In this document: positions 43,754 through 52,873 of the stretch, in pieces
How positions within the stretch are numbered: position 1 is the stretch's first letter
Layout of the letters: every line of letters starts with the position of its first letter
From: JAUWVG01 sp964633715
Lineage (GTDB): Bacteria > Acidobacteriota > Aminicenantia > Aminicenantales > Aminicenantaceae
Reading direction: 5' to 3'
Assembly (NCBI GenBank): GCA_964633715.1
Contig: CAZWHQ010000009.1
Span: 1 to 64,000 of the forward strand
DNA length: 64,000 nt
The notes under the pieces: generated by a model
Database searches by the model: none
Told to the model about the DNA's origin: nothing
What the model saw: only the letters and a program-made list of their open reading frames with translations
Position numbers and translations under genes: made by a program

Positions 43754-45126
43754 ACAAACGTCTTCACGTTTTAATTTTAGCTGCGGGGAAAGGGACCAGA
43801 TTTAAATCAGAGAAAATAAAAGTTCTCCATACTCTTATGGGGAAATCCATGCTCCGGATTGTTTTGGATTCCGTTTCCCGGCTTAAACCGGAAAAAATTC
43901 ACATCGTTGTCGGGTACCAAAAGGACGCTGTAGAAGCCGAAACATCAGGAGATCACATTCACTGCATTGTGCAGAAGGAGCAGAAAGGAACAGCACATGC
44001 CGTCCTTTCGGCCAAATCTGCACTTCAAAAAGAGGGGAACAAAGATCTTCTTGTAATGAATGGAGACCTTCCTCTCATTCAGACAGACACATTGAGGCCG
44101 TTTTTGAAATTTCATCAAAAAATGAAGAACTCTTTAACTTTTATGACGGCAGAACCCGAAAATCCATTTGGATTCGGTCGAGTATTTAGAACCGAAAAGA
44201 ACGGTTTTTTTGTCATCGAGGAAAAGGACGCGACACCCGCGCAAAGAAAAAATAAAGAAGTCAATGTCGGCATCTATCTTTTTAATATCAAGGATCTCTA
44301 CCAAACTCTGCCTAAAATATCGAACAAAAATAAAAAAGGAGAATATTACCTTACTGACATTGTAGAGATCATGTCCTCTGAAGGCATGAAAGTAGGGAAA
44401 TTCAAGACCGATTTTAGAGAAGAAGTTGTGGGTGTCAATGACCGCTACGAATTGGCTCTGGCGGTGGATGTCCTGAGAAAGAGAAAAATTGAGTCCCTTT
44501 CAGCCAACGGCGTTACAGTGTATGACCCCAAGACAACCTGGATCGATTTTGATGTGAGGATTGGGAGAGACACTATTCTCTATTCATCCGTTATACTGGA
44601 AGGAAAAACGGTCATCGGCAGTGGCTGTAAAATTTATCCGTTTTCGCACATCATTGATTCCAAAATTGGCGACCGTACGAAAGTGCTGACGTCCACAGTG
44701 ATCGAGAAAAGCAGACTGGAAAAAGACGTGCAAATCGGACCATTCACACATTTACGCCCAAATTCAATCGTTAAACAAGGCGCAAAGGTTGGAAATTTCG
44801 TAGAGATGAAAAATACAGTTTTTGGAAGAGGTTCTAAAGCTGGTCATCTCTCCTATCTTGGGGATTCTGAGATTGCCCAAGACGTCAATATTGGAGCAGG
44901 AACCATCTTCTGTAATTATGACGGAGAAAAAAAGAGTAAGACAGTTATCGAGGAGGGAGCATTTATAGGTTCTGGAGTGGAACTTGTTGCTCCTGTCAAA
45001 GTGGGGAAAAAAGCCTATGTGGGCGCGGGCTCTACGGTCACCAAAAATGTCTCACCAGAATCCCTGGCTGTAGAGAGGAGCAAACAGATTGAAAGGAAGG
45101 GTTGGGTTAGAAAAAGAAAAAAATAA
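43750..45126 (+). CDS. glmU: bifunctional UDP-GlcNAc pyrophosphorylase / GlcN-1-P acetyltransferase
   Basis: A 458-residue two-domain enzyme. The N-terminal Rossmann uridyltransferase has LILAAGKGTRFKSEKIKVLH (the Lys of the signature present) and NGDLPLI. The C-terminal left-handed beta helix (about 255-458) has many [LIV]G-type hexads (VVIGSGCKIY-like, NIGAGTIFCNYDG). The acetyltransferase His is in GPFTHLRPNS (about 338). Makes UDP-GlcNAc for peptidoglycan and lipid A. Lies between the TPR gene (4-nt overlap) and glmS (2 nt gap). Confidence 0.96.
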   Translation: MNKRLHVLILAAGKGTRFKSEKIKVLHTLMGKSMLRIVLDSVSRLKPEKIHIVVGYQKDAVEAETSGDHIHCIVQKEQKGTAHAVLSAKSALQKEGNKDLLVMNGDLPLIQTDTLRPFLKFHQKMKNSLTFMTAEPENPFGFGRVFRTEKNGFFVIEEKDATPAQRKNKEVNVGIYLFNIKDLYQTLPKISNKNKKGEYYLTDIVEIMSSEGMKVGKFKTDFREEVVGVNDRYELALAVDVLRKRKIESLSANGVTVYDPKTTWIDFDVRIGRDTILYSSVILEGKTVIGSGCKIYPFSHIIDSKIGDRTKVLTSTVIEKSRLEKDVQIGPFTHLRPNSIVKQGAKVGNFVEMKNTVFGRGSKAGHLSYLGDSEIAQDVNIGAGTIFCNYDGEKKSKTVIEEGAFIGSGVELVAPVKVGKKAYVGAGSTVTKNVSPESLAVERSKQIERKGWVRKRKK

Positions 45127-45128
45127 CA

Positions 45129-46958
45129 ATGTGTGGAATCATCGGATATGTCGGGAAGCAAGATATTGTTCCCATTCTTATTGAAGGCCTAAAAAAACTC
45201 GAATACAGAGGTTACGATTCTGCCGGGATTGCTGTTCTTAATGACGATGATGTTCAAATCCGGAGGGTTGAGGGAAAAATAAAGATACTCGAGGGGAGTC
45301 TCAAAAAGGAAAAAATCATTGGGACATACGGCATAGGGCATACCCGTTGGGCGACACACGGCCGACCATCAGAGGAAAATGCCCATCCTCATTGGGACTG
45401 CACCCATTCGATTGTTGTTGTTCACAATGGAATTATCGAGAACTATCTAGAGATAAAAAAATCACTCAGAGATGAAGGTCACAAATTTGTCACGGAGACC
45501 GATACAGAGGTCATTGCCCATCTCATAGAAAAATATTTTAACACTTCCCTGGAAGAAGCTGTACAAAAAGCGGTCAAAGAACTCGAGGGCAATTTTGCTA
45601 TATCCGTCGTGTGCAAAAAAGAAAAGGATAAAATCGTCACGGCCAAGGTTGGGCCACCCACAGTCATCGGTCTTGGTGAGGGAGAGAACTTTATATCTTC
45701 GGACCTCAATCCTCTTCTCATCCACACTCAAAAGATCATTTTCCTGGAAGATGGTGAGATGGCCATCGTAGAGCCAAATTCTGTCCGTTTTTCCGATTTT
45801 GAAGGAAATTCCTTAGAAAAGAATGCTGAACACATCTCCTGGTCACCACTTATGGTTGAAAAACAGGGTTACAAGCATTTTATGCTTAAAGAAATTTTCG
45901 AACAGCCCCAGGTTATCCGCGAAACTCTTTCTGGAAGACTTTCTCTGGATACTGGAAAAATTTTCCTGGAAGAAATAGGAGTATCGGAGTCAACCCTTGA
46001 GACAGTCAAACGGATTGTCATCATTGCATGCGGCACGTCTTATCATGCGGGACTCGTGGGGAAATGTTTTATAGAGACTTTAGCCGGGATCCCGGCAGAT
46101 GTTGTCTATGCATCAGAATACCGGTATGGAGATTATATCCTGGAAAACAACACACTGGTTGTATCGGTTTCTCAATCTGGGGAGACAGCCGATACACTTG
46201 CAGCATTTAAGTCTGCAGTCAGGAAAAACAATCCTTCACTGGCTATCTGTAATGTGATGAATTCTTCGATTTGCCGCACGGCTGATGGCGTTCTTTTGAC
46301 ACATGCTGGGCCTGAAATCGGAGTTGCAGCGACAAAGACATTTTCAGCCCAGATGGCGGCCCTGGTTCTTCTGGCTATTCGCCTCGCAAAGGTTCGAGGT
46401 GCCATAACACCTGATGACAATATTAGGCTGATAAAAGATCTACAGCGTATTCCTCATAAGATGGAAGAAATTCTTATGCGAGCGAAAGAAATCGAAGAGA
46501 TTTCTCAACAATTTGTATCCTATTCCAATTTCCTCTATCTAGGCCGCTGGGCCAGTTTCCCTATAGCTCTGGAGGGGGCACTCAAACTTAAAGAAATTTC
46601 CTATATCCATGCAGAAGGTTATCCGGGCGGGGAGATGAAACACGGCCCTATTGCGCTTATCGACGAGAAGATGCCGACTATGGTTATTATTCCCAGAGAT
46701 AGGGTGTACGATAAGATGCTGAGCAATATTTCTGAGATTAAAACTCGAGTGGGCTATATTATTGCTGTGGCGTTTGAAGATGACCAGGAAATCCTCGATA
46801 AGGTCGATAAAGTCATTCCCATTCCTGTGACCAATCCTCTTTTTACTCCCTTTCTGACAACAATACCCCTGCAGCTTTTTGCCTATTACATTGCCTCGAT
46901 ACGAGGAGCAGATGTGGATCAGCCACGTAATCTGGCTAAAAGTGTGACTGTCGAGTAA
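45129..46958 (+). CDS. glmS: glutamine-fructose-6-phosphate aminotransferase
   Basis: A 609-residue amidotransferase/isomerase. The N-terminal nucleophile Cys2 is in MCGIIGYVGK. Glutaminase domain (about 1-225) with GIGHTRWATHG, then two SIS isomerase domains (about 280-420 and 450-600) with CGTSYHAGLVGK and VSQSGETADTL. The C-terminus DQPRNLAKSVTVE carries the conserved Lys near the end. Supplies GlcN-6-P for GlmU; both adjacent. No upstream ribozyme (glmS riboswitch) is possible because glmU ends 2 nt before it. Confidence 0.97.
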   Translation: MCGIIGYVGKQDIVPILIEGLKKLEYRGYDSAGIAVLNDDDVQIRRVEGKIKILEGSLKKEKIIGTYGIGHTRWATHGRPSEENAHPHWDCTHSIVVVHNGIIENYLEIKKSLRDEGHKFVTETDTEVIAHLIEKYFNTSLEEAVQKAVKELEGNFAISVVCKKEKDKIVTAKVGPPTVIGLGEGENFISSDLNPLLIHTQKIIFLEDGEMAIVEPNSVRFSDFEGNSLEKNAEHISWSPLMVEKQGYKHFMLKEIFEQPQVIRETLSGRLSLDTGKIFLEEIGVSESTLETVKRIVIIACGTSYHAGLVGKCFIETLAGIPADVVYASEYRYGDYILENNTLVVSVSQSGETADTLAAFKSAVRKNNPSLAICNVMNSSICRTADGVLLTHAGPEIGVAATKTFSAQMAALVLLAIRLAKVRGAITPDDNIRLIKDLQRIPHKMEEILMRAKEIEEISQQFVSYSNFLYLGRWASFPIALEGALKLKEISYIHAEGYPGGEMKHGPIALIDEKMPTMVIIPRDRVYDKMLSNISEIKTRVGYIIAVAFEDDQEILDKVDKVIPIPVTNPLFTPFLTTIPLQLFAYYIASIRGADVDQPRNLAKSVTVE

Positions 46959-46973
46959 AAATAAAGATAATTT

Positions 46974-49802
46974 TTACCACTTCAATATAATTTGGACTCT
47001 TGCCTGCCTCGGCTGCTGCCTTCCCCAAATCTGACCGAAAATGGGGATGTCCTCCTTGACATAAGAAATTGGTCTCTGGCTGTTCAGTATGTTGAGGATA
47101 TCTATCCGGAGATTGAGACTCATAGTTTGGGGCAGACCAATGGAGCCTAGATTGAATGCTTTTTCGATGCCCAAGTCGACAAAAAAATGGCTGGGAGTGG
47201 TTCTAGAACCGCGCCCTTCAGGGAAAGCATAAAATCCGTCAAAGAAGGGGACATAACCCAATTTCTCCCAGTAATAGCCTGAAATCCACTCGACGGCGGA
47301 AGAGAGAACGAAACCGTATGAAGCGAAGTAGACGGTGTTGATTTTGAAATTGTGGTCAACAGAATAGGGAAGTTTGCCGTACCATCCTTCATCTCCGATC
47401 CCCCGTCCACCCAAGCCTCCCAAAAGTATGTCATACTGGTCCTTCAAGTCTTTGAACTCTGGAAGATTGGGAATAAAGATGTGGTTGCCGAAAAGTCCCA
47501 TATAATTCGTACTTCCTTCTTCTTGCGACCAGGAACCTGTCTCGCTCTGGCCGGGATTTGTACCTCTAGCGGAAGCCAGACTGTAGGAAGCATTTAAATA
47601 AAATTTATCTCCAAAACTTCCCCTCAGTTCGAATTCCAATCCTCTGTAGTTTCTTCGTTTATATTCGAAGTTGTCATACAGAAACTTGTAATTCTGAGCG
47701 GCAATGTCGAGGACAGCCAGCACTTCAAGAAGATCTGTTGCGTTGGTCTGGACGTATCTGGTGATAACAGCCCATTTCTGCCCGATCTTTCTGTCAAATT
47801 CGATGAGGAAACGTGTGAGGAAATTGGGTTTTAAATTGTCTGCAATCTCGAATGGCTGAGTCTTTTGTTCGCTTTTAAAGGCCCAGTTTGTGATGTCTTC
47901 CATCTGGCTTTGATTCGGATTACTAGGTCCAGTCCATTTGTACATGCGAAAAGTCAGGCCTGCTCCGGAATTGAGCAGACCCAATGGCATGGTTGTGATG
48001 AGATCGGAGAAGCGGCCAAAACCGAGTTTAAGCACATTATTGCCGTCACCCGTGATATCGAAGGAAAGAGAGAGCCGGGGGGAGAAGAAATCTCCGATAC
48101 CCCAGGACCAGAGTTTCTTTTGGTTATTGTCCAGACAGAGCTGTGTTTGGGACCGGATGCCCAACATCAAAGTCAAACGGTTTATCGTAATTTTATCTTT
48201 GACAAAAAGGCCGATACCGCTTGCACTGTTGATGAAATCAAAAACTCCATATTCTCTATAGTAAGTTGGTGTTCTGCGGCCTTCTTCCCATGAGCTGAAG
48301 GAATAACGTGTTCCGCGGTCAAAGCCATCATTTGGAAAAAGATCTTCATCTTTACCTGTGAAATCGACGGCGAATTCCGAAGAGAGAGAATAGTACTCAA
48401 ATCCTAGATTGAACTCATGAAACCCAAAGGATGTTGTGTCCAAAAATTTAGTCAGTTTTATGTTAAAATCTGTCCGGTTGGTGTCGTCTGTAATATTTCC
48501 ATAGGAATTATTCAAACTGCGTGCCAGGTCTTCAATAAAGTATTGGGCAGGTCCGAGATCCTGGTCAACCGGTTCTATGGACGAATCTCTTTTTACGTGT
48601 CCTAAGCCGGCCTCGACAAGAGTAGACGCATTAATTATCCCCTTGTAGTTGACCCGGAAGATAAAGTCGGAAAAACGTTTTTCTTCAAAAAGAGCTGGAA
48701 TCCCGTTCCCCCCCTTTTGTCCAAGTGAGGTATGAAAAATTGTCGTCAGCGCAATATTGTGGTTGTTTGTTATTGCATAGCTGAGTTTGGCAAAAATGTT
48801 GTTATGCTGTAAAGAGAGCTTTCCGCCAGGAATAGAGAGGTAGTCGATATTGTTGTCTCTTGTCTGTGTCGAGTCGGCAAAAAAATTGTTGGATATAAAA
48901 AACCAGAGCTTGTCTTTAACAAGGGGACCTCCCAGGTTGAAATAGGCGTTGTAGTTAGAGAACTTGTCCGGTTCACTCACAACCGAAAGCTGGTCCATCC
49001 TCTCTGCCTGAAGGTTTTTATCCGAAAAAACAAGAGAAAACTCCCCTGAATATTTATTGCTTCCGCTTTTGGTCACCATATTGATGACACCGCCGTAGGC
49101 CGAGCCGAATTCCGGGCTGAAAGGATCGGAGATCACCTGGATTTCATCCAGAGAGTCATAGTTGATGTGCATACCGGAATTCTTCAGCCGCACACCGCTT
49201 ATAGACAGGCCGTCAACAACCCAATTGTTGCCCTCCTCACCTTCCCCTCGAAAGCTGGGTTGTCCTTGAGTAGAGGTTCCCCGGCGAGTATCAGCCCTGA
49301 CTCCTGTTATTCCTGGAGCAAATTTAATGGCATCTACGATGGTGCGGTTTTGGACAGGAATTTTGGTCAAATCATCGCTTGTGATGTGGTAGCTTGTATC
49401 TGTTGATGTGATATCGACAAGAGGTGTGGGTGCAATAACGATGATCTCCTCTTTGATTTCTGAGAGCTGCATTGTAGCCTTAATAGTCGTCACTTGACCC
49501 AAATGGACAATGACTTTCTCCTGTATAAGGGGATTAAATCCTCCCAAATTATATGTGAGAGTGTATTGACCCACTGGGAGAAGAGGGAATTGGAAAGTCC
49601 CTTCTTCAGTGGTTATAACAGTGCGTGTTCCTTGGAGGTTTGGACTTTTAGCCTCGATCCTTACCCCAGGCAGGCTTTCCCTGCTTTTATCTACAACACG
49701 GCCTTGAATTTTCCCTGTCTCGTTGGAAAATACGTAGAAGGGAAAAAGAAAAAGCATGAAAAATGCGGCCAGACACAGAGGAACGATAGATTTTTTTATC
49801 AT
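46974..49802 (-). CDS. Oar-like TonB-dependent outer-membrane receptor
   Basis: A 942-residue protein: signal peptide (about 1-27), a carboxypeptidase-regulatory-like beta-sandwich (about 30-115, GKIQGRVVDKSRESLPGVRI), a plug (about 125-240, TKIPVQNRTIVDAIKFAPG) and a large barrel. The C-terminus ends RQARVQIILKW with a terminal aromatic, as outer-membrane barrels do. Oar-type receptors import or export unknown ligands and are expanded in Acidobacteriota and relatives. It is 24 nt downstream of ino1 on the same strand, suggesting co-transcription. Confidence 0.93.
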   Translation of the reverse strand: MIKKSIVPLCLAAFFMLFLFPFYVFSNETGKIQGRVVDKSRESLPGVRIEAKSPNLQGTRTVITTEEGTFQFPLLPVGQYTLTYNLGGFNPLIQEKVIVHLGQVTTIKATMQLSEIKEEIIVIAPTPLVDITSTDTSYHITSDDLTKIPVQNRTIVDAIKFAPGITGVRADTRRGTSTQGQPSFRGEGEEGNNWVVDGLSISGVRLKNSGMHINYDSLDEIQVISDPFSPEFGSAYGGVINMVTKSGSNKYSGEFSLVFSDKNLQAERMDQLSVVSEPDKFSNYNAYFNLGGPLVKDKLWFFISNNFFADSTQTRDNNIDYLSIPGGKLSLQHNNIFAKLSYAITNNHNIALTTIFHTSLGQKGGNGIPALFEEKRFSDFIFRVNYKGIINASTLVEAGLGHVKRDSSIEPVDQDLGPAQYFIEDLARSLNNSYGNITDDTNRTDFNIKLTKFLDTTSFGFHEFNLGFEYYSLSSEFAVDFTGKDEDLFPNDGFDRGTRYSFSSWEEGRRTPTYYREYGVFDFINSASGIGLFVKDKITINRLTLMLGIRSQTQLCLDNNQKKLWSWGIGDFFSPRLSLSFDITGDGNNVLKLGFGRFSDLITTMPLGLLNSGAGLTFRMYKWTGPSNPNQSQMEDITNWAFKSEQKTQPFEIADNLKPNFLTRFLIEFDRKIGQKWAVITRYVQTNATDLLEVLAVLDIAAQNYKFLYDNFEYKRRNYRGLEFELRGSFGDKFYLNASYSLASARGTNPGQSETGSWSQEEGSTNYMGLFGNHIFIPNLPEFKDLKDQYDILLGGLGGRGIGDEGWYGKLPYSVDHNFKINTVYFASYGFVLSSAVEWISGYYWEKLGYVPFFDGFYAFPEGRGSRTTPSHFFVDLGIEKAFNLGSIGLPQTMSLNLRIDILNILNSQRPISYVKEDIPIFGQIWGRQQPRQARVQIILKW

Positions 49803-49826
49803 GGTCTTCCTCTTTTTTTAAGGTTA

Positions 49827-50927
49827 TTAATTTGTTTTTATGCTCTGTCCGAATTTTTTTATGAACTTTTCAGTGAGGATATGAGCTTCCGGATCCGTAT
49901 ATTGTTTAGGTGGAGATTTCATGAAATAGGCAGAAGGGGCGAAGAGAGTGCCAGAGAGTCCATTGTCTAACCCTAATTTAGCACAGCGAATGGTATCGAT
50001 AACCACTCCAGCGGAGTTGGGTGAATCTTCTACAGATAGTCGACAATCCATATAGGTGGGTACATCTCCAAAATGCCTGCTTTCGATGCGGATAAAGCAG
50101 ACTTTATTGTCTTTTTGCCAAGGCACATAATCACTGGGGCCGACATGGATATTTTTTGCTGCAATGTCTTGATCCCTGGCCTTGATCTGTGAGGTGACAG
50201 CATTGGTCTTGGATTTTTTCTTCGAATCCAGACGCTCTCTTTCCAGCATATTGAGAAAATCCGTATTTCCGCCCGTATTCAGCTGGTAAGTCCTATCTAT
50301 GGGCATTCCCCGGTCCATATAGAGGTTAACGAGAGTTCTGTGAAGGATAGTTGCGCCCACCTGGGATTTGATGTCGTCACCGATAATAGGGAGTTTTTTG
50401 TTTTTAAATCGTTTCTGCCAGTACGATTCGCTTGCGATAAATACAGGCATACAGTTTATAAAGGCACAGCCGGCTTCCAGAACCTGTTCAATATACCATT
50501 TGGTCGCTTCTTCACTGCCTACAGGAAGATAATTGATGACGATGTCAGTTTTGCTGTCTTTAAGAATGCCAACAACATCGGCCGTTGTACCGGGGGCTTT
50601 TTGGATAATCTGAGAGAGATATTTGCCGATCCCGTCATGCGTCATCCCCCGTTGCACTTTGACGCCGAGGTGGGGGACATCAGAAAATTTTGTGGTGTTA
50701 TTTGGGGGACTGAAGATAGCCTGGCTGAGGTCTTTCCCCACTTTGTTTCTGTCGATATCAAAAGCCGCTACAAAGTTGATATCTCTGATGTGATATCCTC
50801 CTAAATTGACATGCATAACGCCAGGGACTGTATCTGAATTTTTTGAGTTTTTATAGTACTGTACTCCTTGGATGAGAGAGGAAGCACAGTTGCCCACACC
50901 AATAATAGCGACGTTTATCTTGCTCAT
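49827..50927 (-). CDS. ino1: inositol-3-phosphate synthase
   Basis: A 366-residue NAD-dependent myo-inositol-1-phosphate synthase of the bacterial/archaeal short type. NAD-binding VAIIGVGNCASSLIQG starts the protein. NYLPVGSEEATKWYIEQ (about 134), FIASESYWQKRF, PIIGDDIKSQVGATILHR (about 190-207) and LNTGGNTDFLNM are the conserved core, with catalytic Lys in DDIKSQ. Converts glucose-6-phosphate to inositol-3-phosphate, the entry to inositol lipids or solutes. The promoter (TTGACT/TAAAAT) is visible. The Oar-like receptor gene follows. Confidence 0.94.
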   Translation of the reverse strand: MSKINVAIIGVGNCASSLIQGVQYYKNSKNSDTVPGVMHVNLGGYHIRDINFVAAFDIDRNKVGKDLSQAIFSPPNNTTKFSDVPHLGVKVQRGMTHDGIGKYLSQIIQKAPGTTADVVGILKDSKTDIVINYLPVGSEEATKWYIEQVLEAGCAFINCMPVFIASESYWQKRFKNKKLPIIGDDIKSQVGATILHRTLVNLYMDRGMPIDRTYQLNTGGNTDFLNMLERERLDSKKKSKTNAVTSQIKARDQDIAAKNIHVGPSDYVPWQKDNKVCFIRIESRHFGDVPTYMDCRLSVEDSPNSAGVVIDTIRCAKLGLDNGLSGTLFAPSAYFMKSPPKQYTDPEAHILTEKFIKKFGQSIKTN

Positions 50928-50965
50928 GGATGGTTTCTCCTTGGGCTCTCAAGAGTGATGGAAAT

Positions 50966-50993
50966 ATTTTATCATGATCAGGAATCAAGTCAA
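50966..50993 (-). promoter_or_regulatory. ino1 promoter
   Basis: Minus-strand TTGACT (50988-50993), 16-nt spacer, TAAAAT (50966-50971). An AAGGAG site lies before the ATG at 50927. Confidence 0.5.
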
Positions 50994-51056
50994 CACAAGA
51001 GGGATTGACTTCAGCTTTATACAATGATAAATCTAGATATCTTTAAAGGAGGACGG

Positions 51057-52145
51057 ATGGCTGGATTTGAAGGTGTCAAATGGGCGCCAAGACAGATGCG
51101 CTACATCCTTGGCGAAAAAAAGTATGCGCTGCTGGAACCGGATTCCAAAGTATTTGCTGTTTCTCGTTCTATCCATTACGGGCTTTTTTTGTCTTTTGAG
51201 GGCATCCGCTTTTTCTGCAGACGCAAAAATTCGGGTCAAATCGAAGTTGTGTTTTTTAACTGGTTCAAGAACCTGCAGAGATTTCAGAAAGGGATTGCCT
51301 TTAACTTATCAAGCAAACAACAGGATTTGGTCCCAACTGTTGAAGAGTTGGTTGATGTTTTTATCCATAAATTTTTTAGTGAACCAAGCCTGCGTCCCTT
51401 TTTTAAGGAAATGGCCGAACTTGGAGCTCAAGGCTACCTCCGGCCGTTTACGATTGATGAGGAACAATCCATTGGTGTTACATTTCCCGGCCGGCCGGGT
51501 ATTAGAGCTGTCGTCTGCCGTTACGACCGGTATTTGGGCGAACCGTTTTCAGGAGTGGTTGTGCCGCATTTGGTCCGAGCCGTGGATATCAACCAGATGG
51601 GGTGTTTGAAACTGGGTGTGAATTATCTTATCAGTGTTAAAGCGGTTGATGAAGCAAGAAAAATCGATCCCCAAGCCGGTGCGGCATTATTTTTAGATGA
51701 TAAACCGCACTTGGAGTTGGAGGACCGGTTGATCTCTGAATGGGATTCCTCCTGCTGCCTTTTTGCCCTTCAAGATGGGACTGTTATAAAAATCCCCGAG
51801 AGCAACCTGATTCTCCCGTCGGTCACCATTCAGGGCATTGTTGCGATCCTTAAAGAAATGGATGTGCCGGTTATTGAAAGGCATCTATCCTATGGGGAGT
51901 TGATCACAAAGGCTAAATCAAATGAATTGGTGGCCGTTGGCAGCGTGGGTACGGCAGGGATACTGAACCGCTGTGAAAAGCTGCTGCTGGTTGATGAAGA
52001 AAGGAGGACAATAGCTGTGCATGTCCCAAAAAAGGACCATCCTCTCTATGACAAGCTCGGTGAAGCAAGAACATATTTCTGGAATGTCTATCAAGAAAAA
52101 GTCAAAGTTCCTGAAGGAAAAACACTCAATAAATATAGTTTGTGA
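51057..52145 (+). CDS. fold-type IV (class IV) aminotransferase-like protein
   Basis: A 362-residue protein with the layout of branched-chain/D-amino-acid aminotransferases. The presumed PLP Lys is in GCLKLGVNYLISVKA (about 195), matching the Lys-x-GGNY motif of BCATs in degenerate form (Gly-Val-Asn-Tyr). EWDSSCCLFALQDGTVIKIP followed by ILPSVTIQGIV corresponds to the second PLP-phosphate region. The middle GVVVPHLVRAVDINQMG replaces the usual FVRA-type segment. Start at ATG 51057 because AAAGGAGG precedes it. Divergence from textbook motifs makes the reaction uncertain, and it could be an atypical lyase. Confidence 0.78.
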   Translation: MAGFEGVKWAPRQMRYILGEKKYALLEPDSKVFAVSRSIHYGLFLSFEGIRFFCRRKNSGQIEVVFFNWFKNLQRFQKGIAFNLSSKQQDLVPTVEELVDVFIHKFFSEPSLRPFFKEMAELGAQGYLRPFTIDEEQSIGVTFPGRPGIRAVVCRYDRYLGEPFSGVVVPHLVRAVDINQMGCLKLGVNYLISVKAVDEARKIDPQAGAALFLDDKPHLELEDRLISEWDSSCCLFALQDGTVIKIPESNLILPSVTIQGIVAILKEMDVPVIERHLSYGELITKAKSNELVAVGSVGTAGILNRCEKLLLVDEERRTIAVHVPKKDHPLYDKLGEARTYFWNVYQEKVKVPEGKTLNKYSL

Positions 52146-52188
52146 TCCTCAAAAAACTCCATCTATCCGGCGTTGAATCTATCCAAAC

Positions 52189-52217
52189 TTGTTGGCTTAT
52201 TATGGTTGTGATATAAT
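52189..52217 (+). promoter_or_regulatory. original tRNA-Leu promoter (copy 1 of 3)
   Basis: TTGTTG (52189-52194), 17-nt spacer ending TGA, TATAAT (52212-52217). It lies 12 nt before the first tRNA-Leu 5' half. The same design (TTGTTN-17-TATAAT, TGA-extended) is repeated at 56821 and 60952. Confidence 0.65.
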
Positions 52218-52229
52218 TTGCAATCTGCT

Positions 52230-52271
52230 GCCGGGGTGGCGGAATTGGTAGACGCAAGGGACTTAAAATCC
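52230..52271 (+). repeat. 5' half of tRNA-Leu(UAA), copy 1 (truncated tRNA gene)
   Basis: These 42 bases are identical to the first 42 bases of the intact tRNA-Leu at 61064, from the acceptor 5' strand through the anticodon TAA to ...AAAATCC. After that the sequence diverges completely, so no tRNA can form here. A 42-bp direct repeat with 56933-56974 and 61064-61105. Confidence 0.85.
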
Positions 52272-52391
52272 AAAAAGAGGCTTTATAGCCTTCACGAGTA
52301 CATCCAATAATTCCCTTATTTTTCAATAAGTTCTCTTATTTTTGTGTTCCTTTGAGTTCTGATATGTTCCCATAAAATATTCACAATTTAT
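52272..52391 (+). repeat. mobile-element left end, copy 1
   Basis: Starts with AAAAAGAGGCTTTATAGCC (small GGCT/AGCC hairpin) and continues with T-rich direct repeats of a TTCTCTTATTTTT/TTCCCTTATTTTT type ending TGTGTTCC. The same order of elements follows the second tRNA fragment (56975-57102). It resembles arm-type binding regions of integrative elements. Confidence 0.5.
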
Positions 52392-52448
52392 TCACATAAG
52401 TTTTTCGGTGCTATATTCTGTTTAAGTGCAATACAATAATCTGATAAG

Positions 52449-52658
52449 ATGTCCATCACAGGGACTAAAAAGATGGCAGGGACTCTTTTTACCAAGGTTC
52501 CACATTTTCTCGATGAAAAAGGCGAGCTGCCGGTGGATCTTTCCGGTCCAGGCAAAAAAATCCAGGATGTGCTTGATGAGCTTTGTGATGGCCTGTCGGC
52601 ACTTTTGGAGTTTTACCTAGACAGAGAGAATGACACGGATGCTGGAGAAGACAATTGA
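52449..52658 (+). CDS. small hypothetical protein (69 aa)
   Basis: A 69-residue acidic protein, possibly starting later at ATG 52473 (61 aa). It contains LFTKVPHFLDEKGELPVDLS and ends in a Glu/Asp-rich tail. Its stop overlaps the next frame by 4 nt. No family recognised. It is the first gene after the element's left end, transcribed towards the ATPase. Confidence 0.42.
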   Translation: MSITGTKKMAGTLFTKVPHFLDEKGELPVDLSGPGKKIQDVLDELCDGLSALLEFYLDRENDTDAGEDN

Positions 52659-52873
52659 AAGAAATAAACAGAAGCGTTCTCATTGTGCGGGCAAAAGAGC
52701 CTTTTCGTCAATGGCTGAATTCACTACCGGATCCTGGTGATTACACACTCGAAGAAATCAACGAGGATCAATCTACATTCCTATTACCTGTATATGAAGA
52801 TGATCACAGAAAAGACAATATCCTCAAGAAGTATTTAACGCGGATTTTTGAAGAACAGCTTAATGGTTGTTGA
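52655..52873 (+). CDS. small hypothetical protein, possibly C-terminally truncated
   Basis: 72 residues from a TTG start coupled to the preceding gene. VLIVRAKEPFRQWLNSLPDP ... TFLLPVYEDDHRKDNILKKY ... IFEEQLNGC strongly recalls longer (100-130 aa) bacterial hypothetical proteins in which the EEQL motif is followed by a Trp-rich segment. Here a TGA comes right after EEQLNGC, so the gene may be shortened. That family memory is not verified. Function unknown. Confidence 0.45.
   Translation: MKEINRSVLIVRAKEPFRQWLNSLPDPGDYTLEEINEDQSTFLLPVYEDDHRKDNILKKYLTRIFEEQLNGC

Noticed and set aside
45100..45130. glmS ribozyme/riboswitch
   Set aside because: Only 2 nt separate glmU and glmS, leaving no room for the ribozyme.
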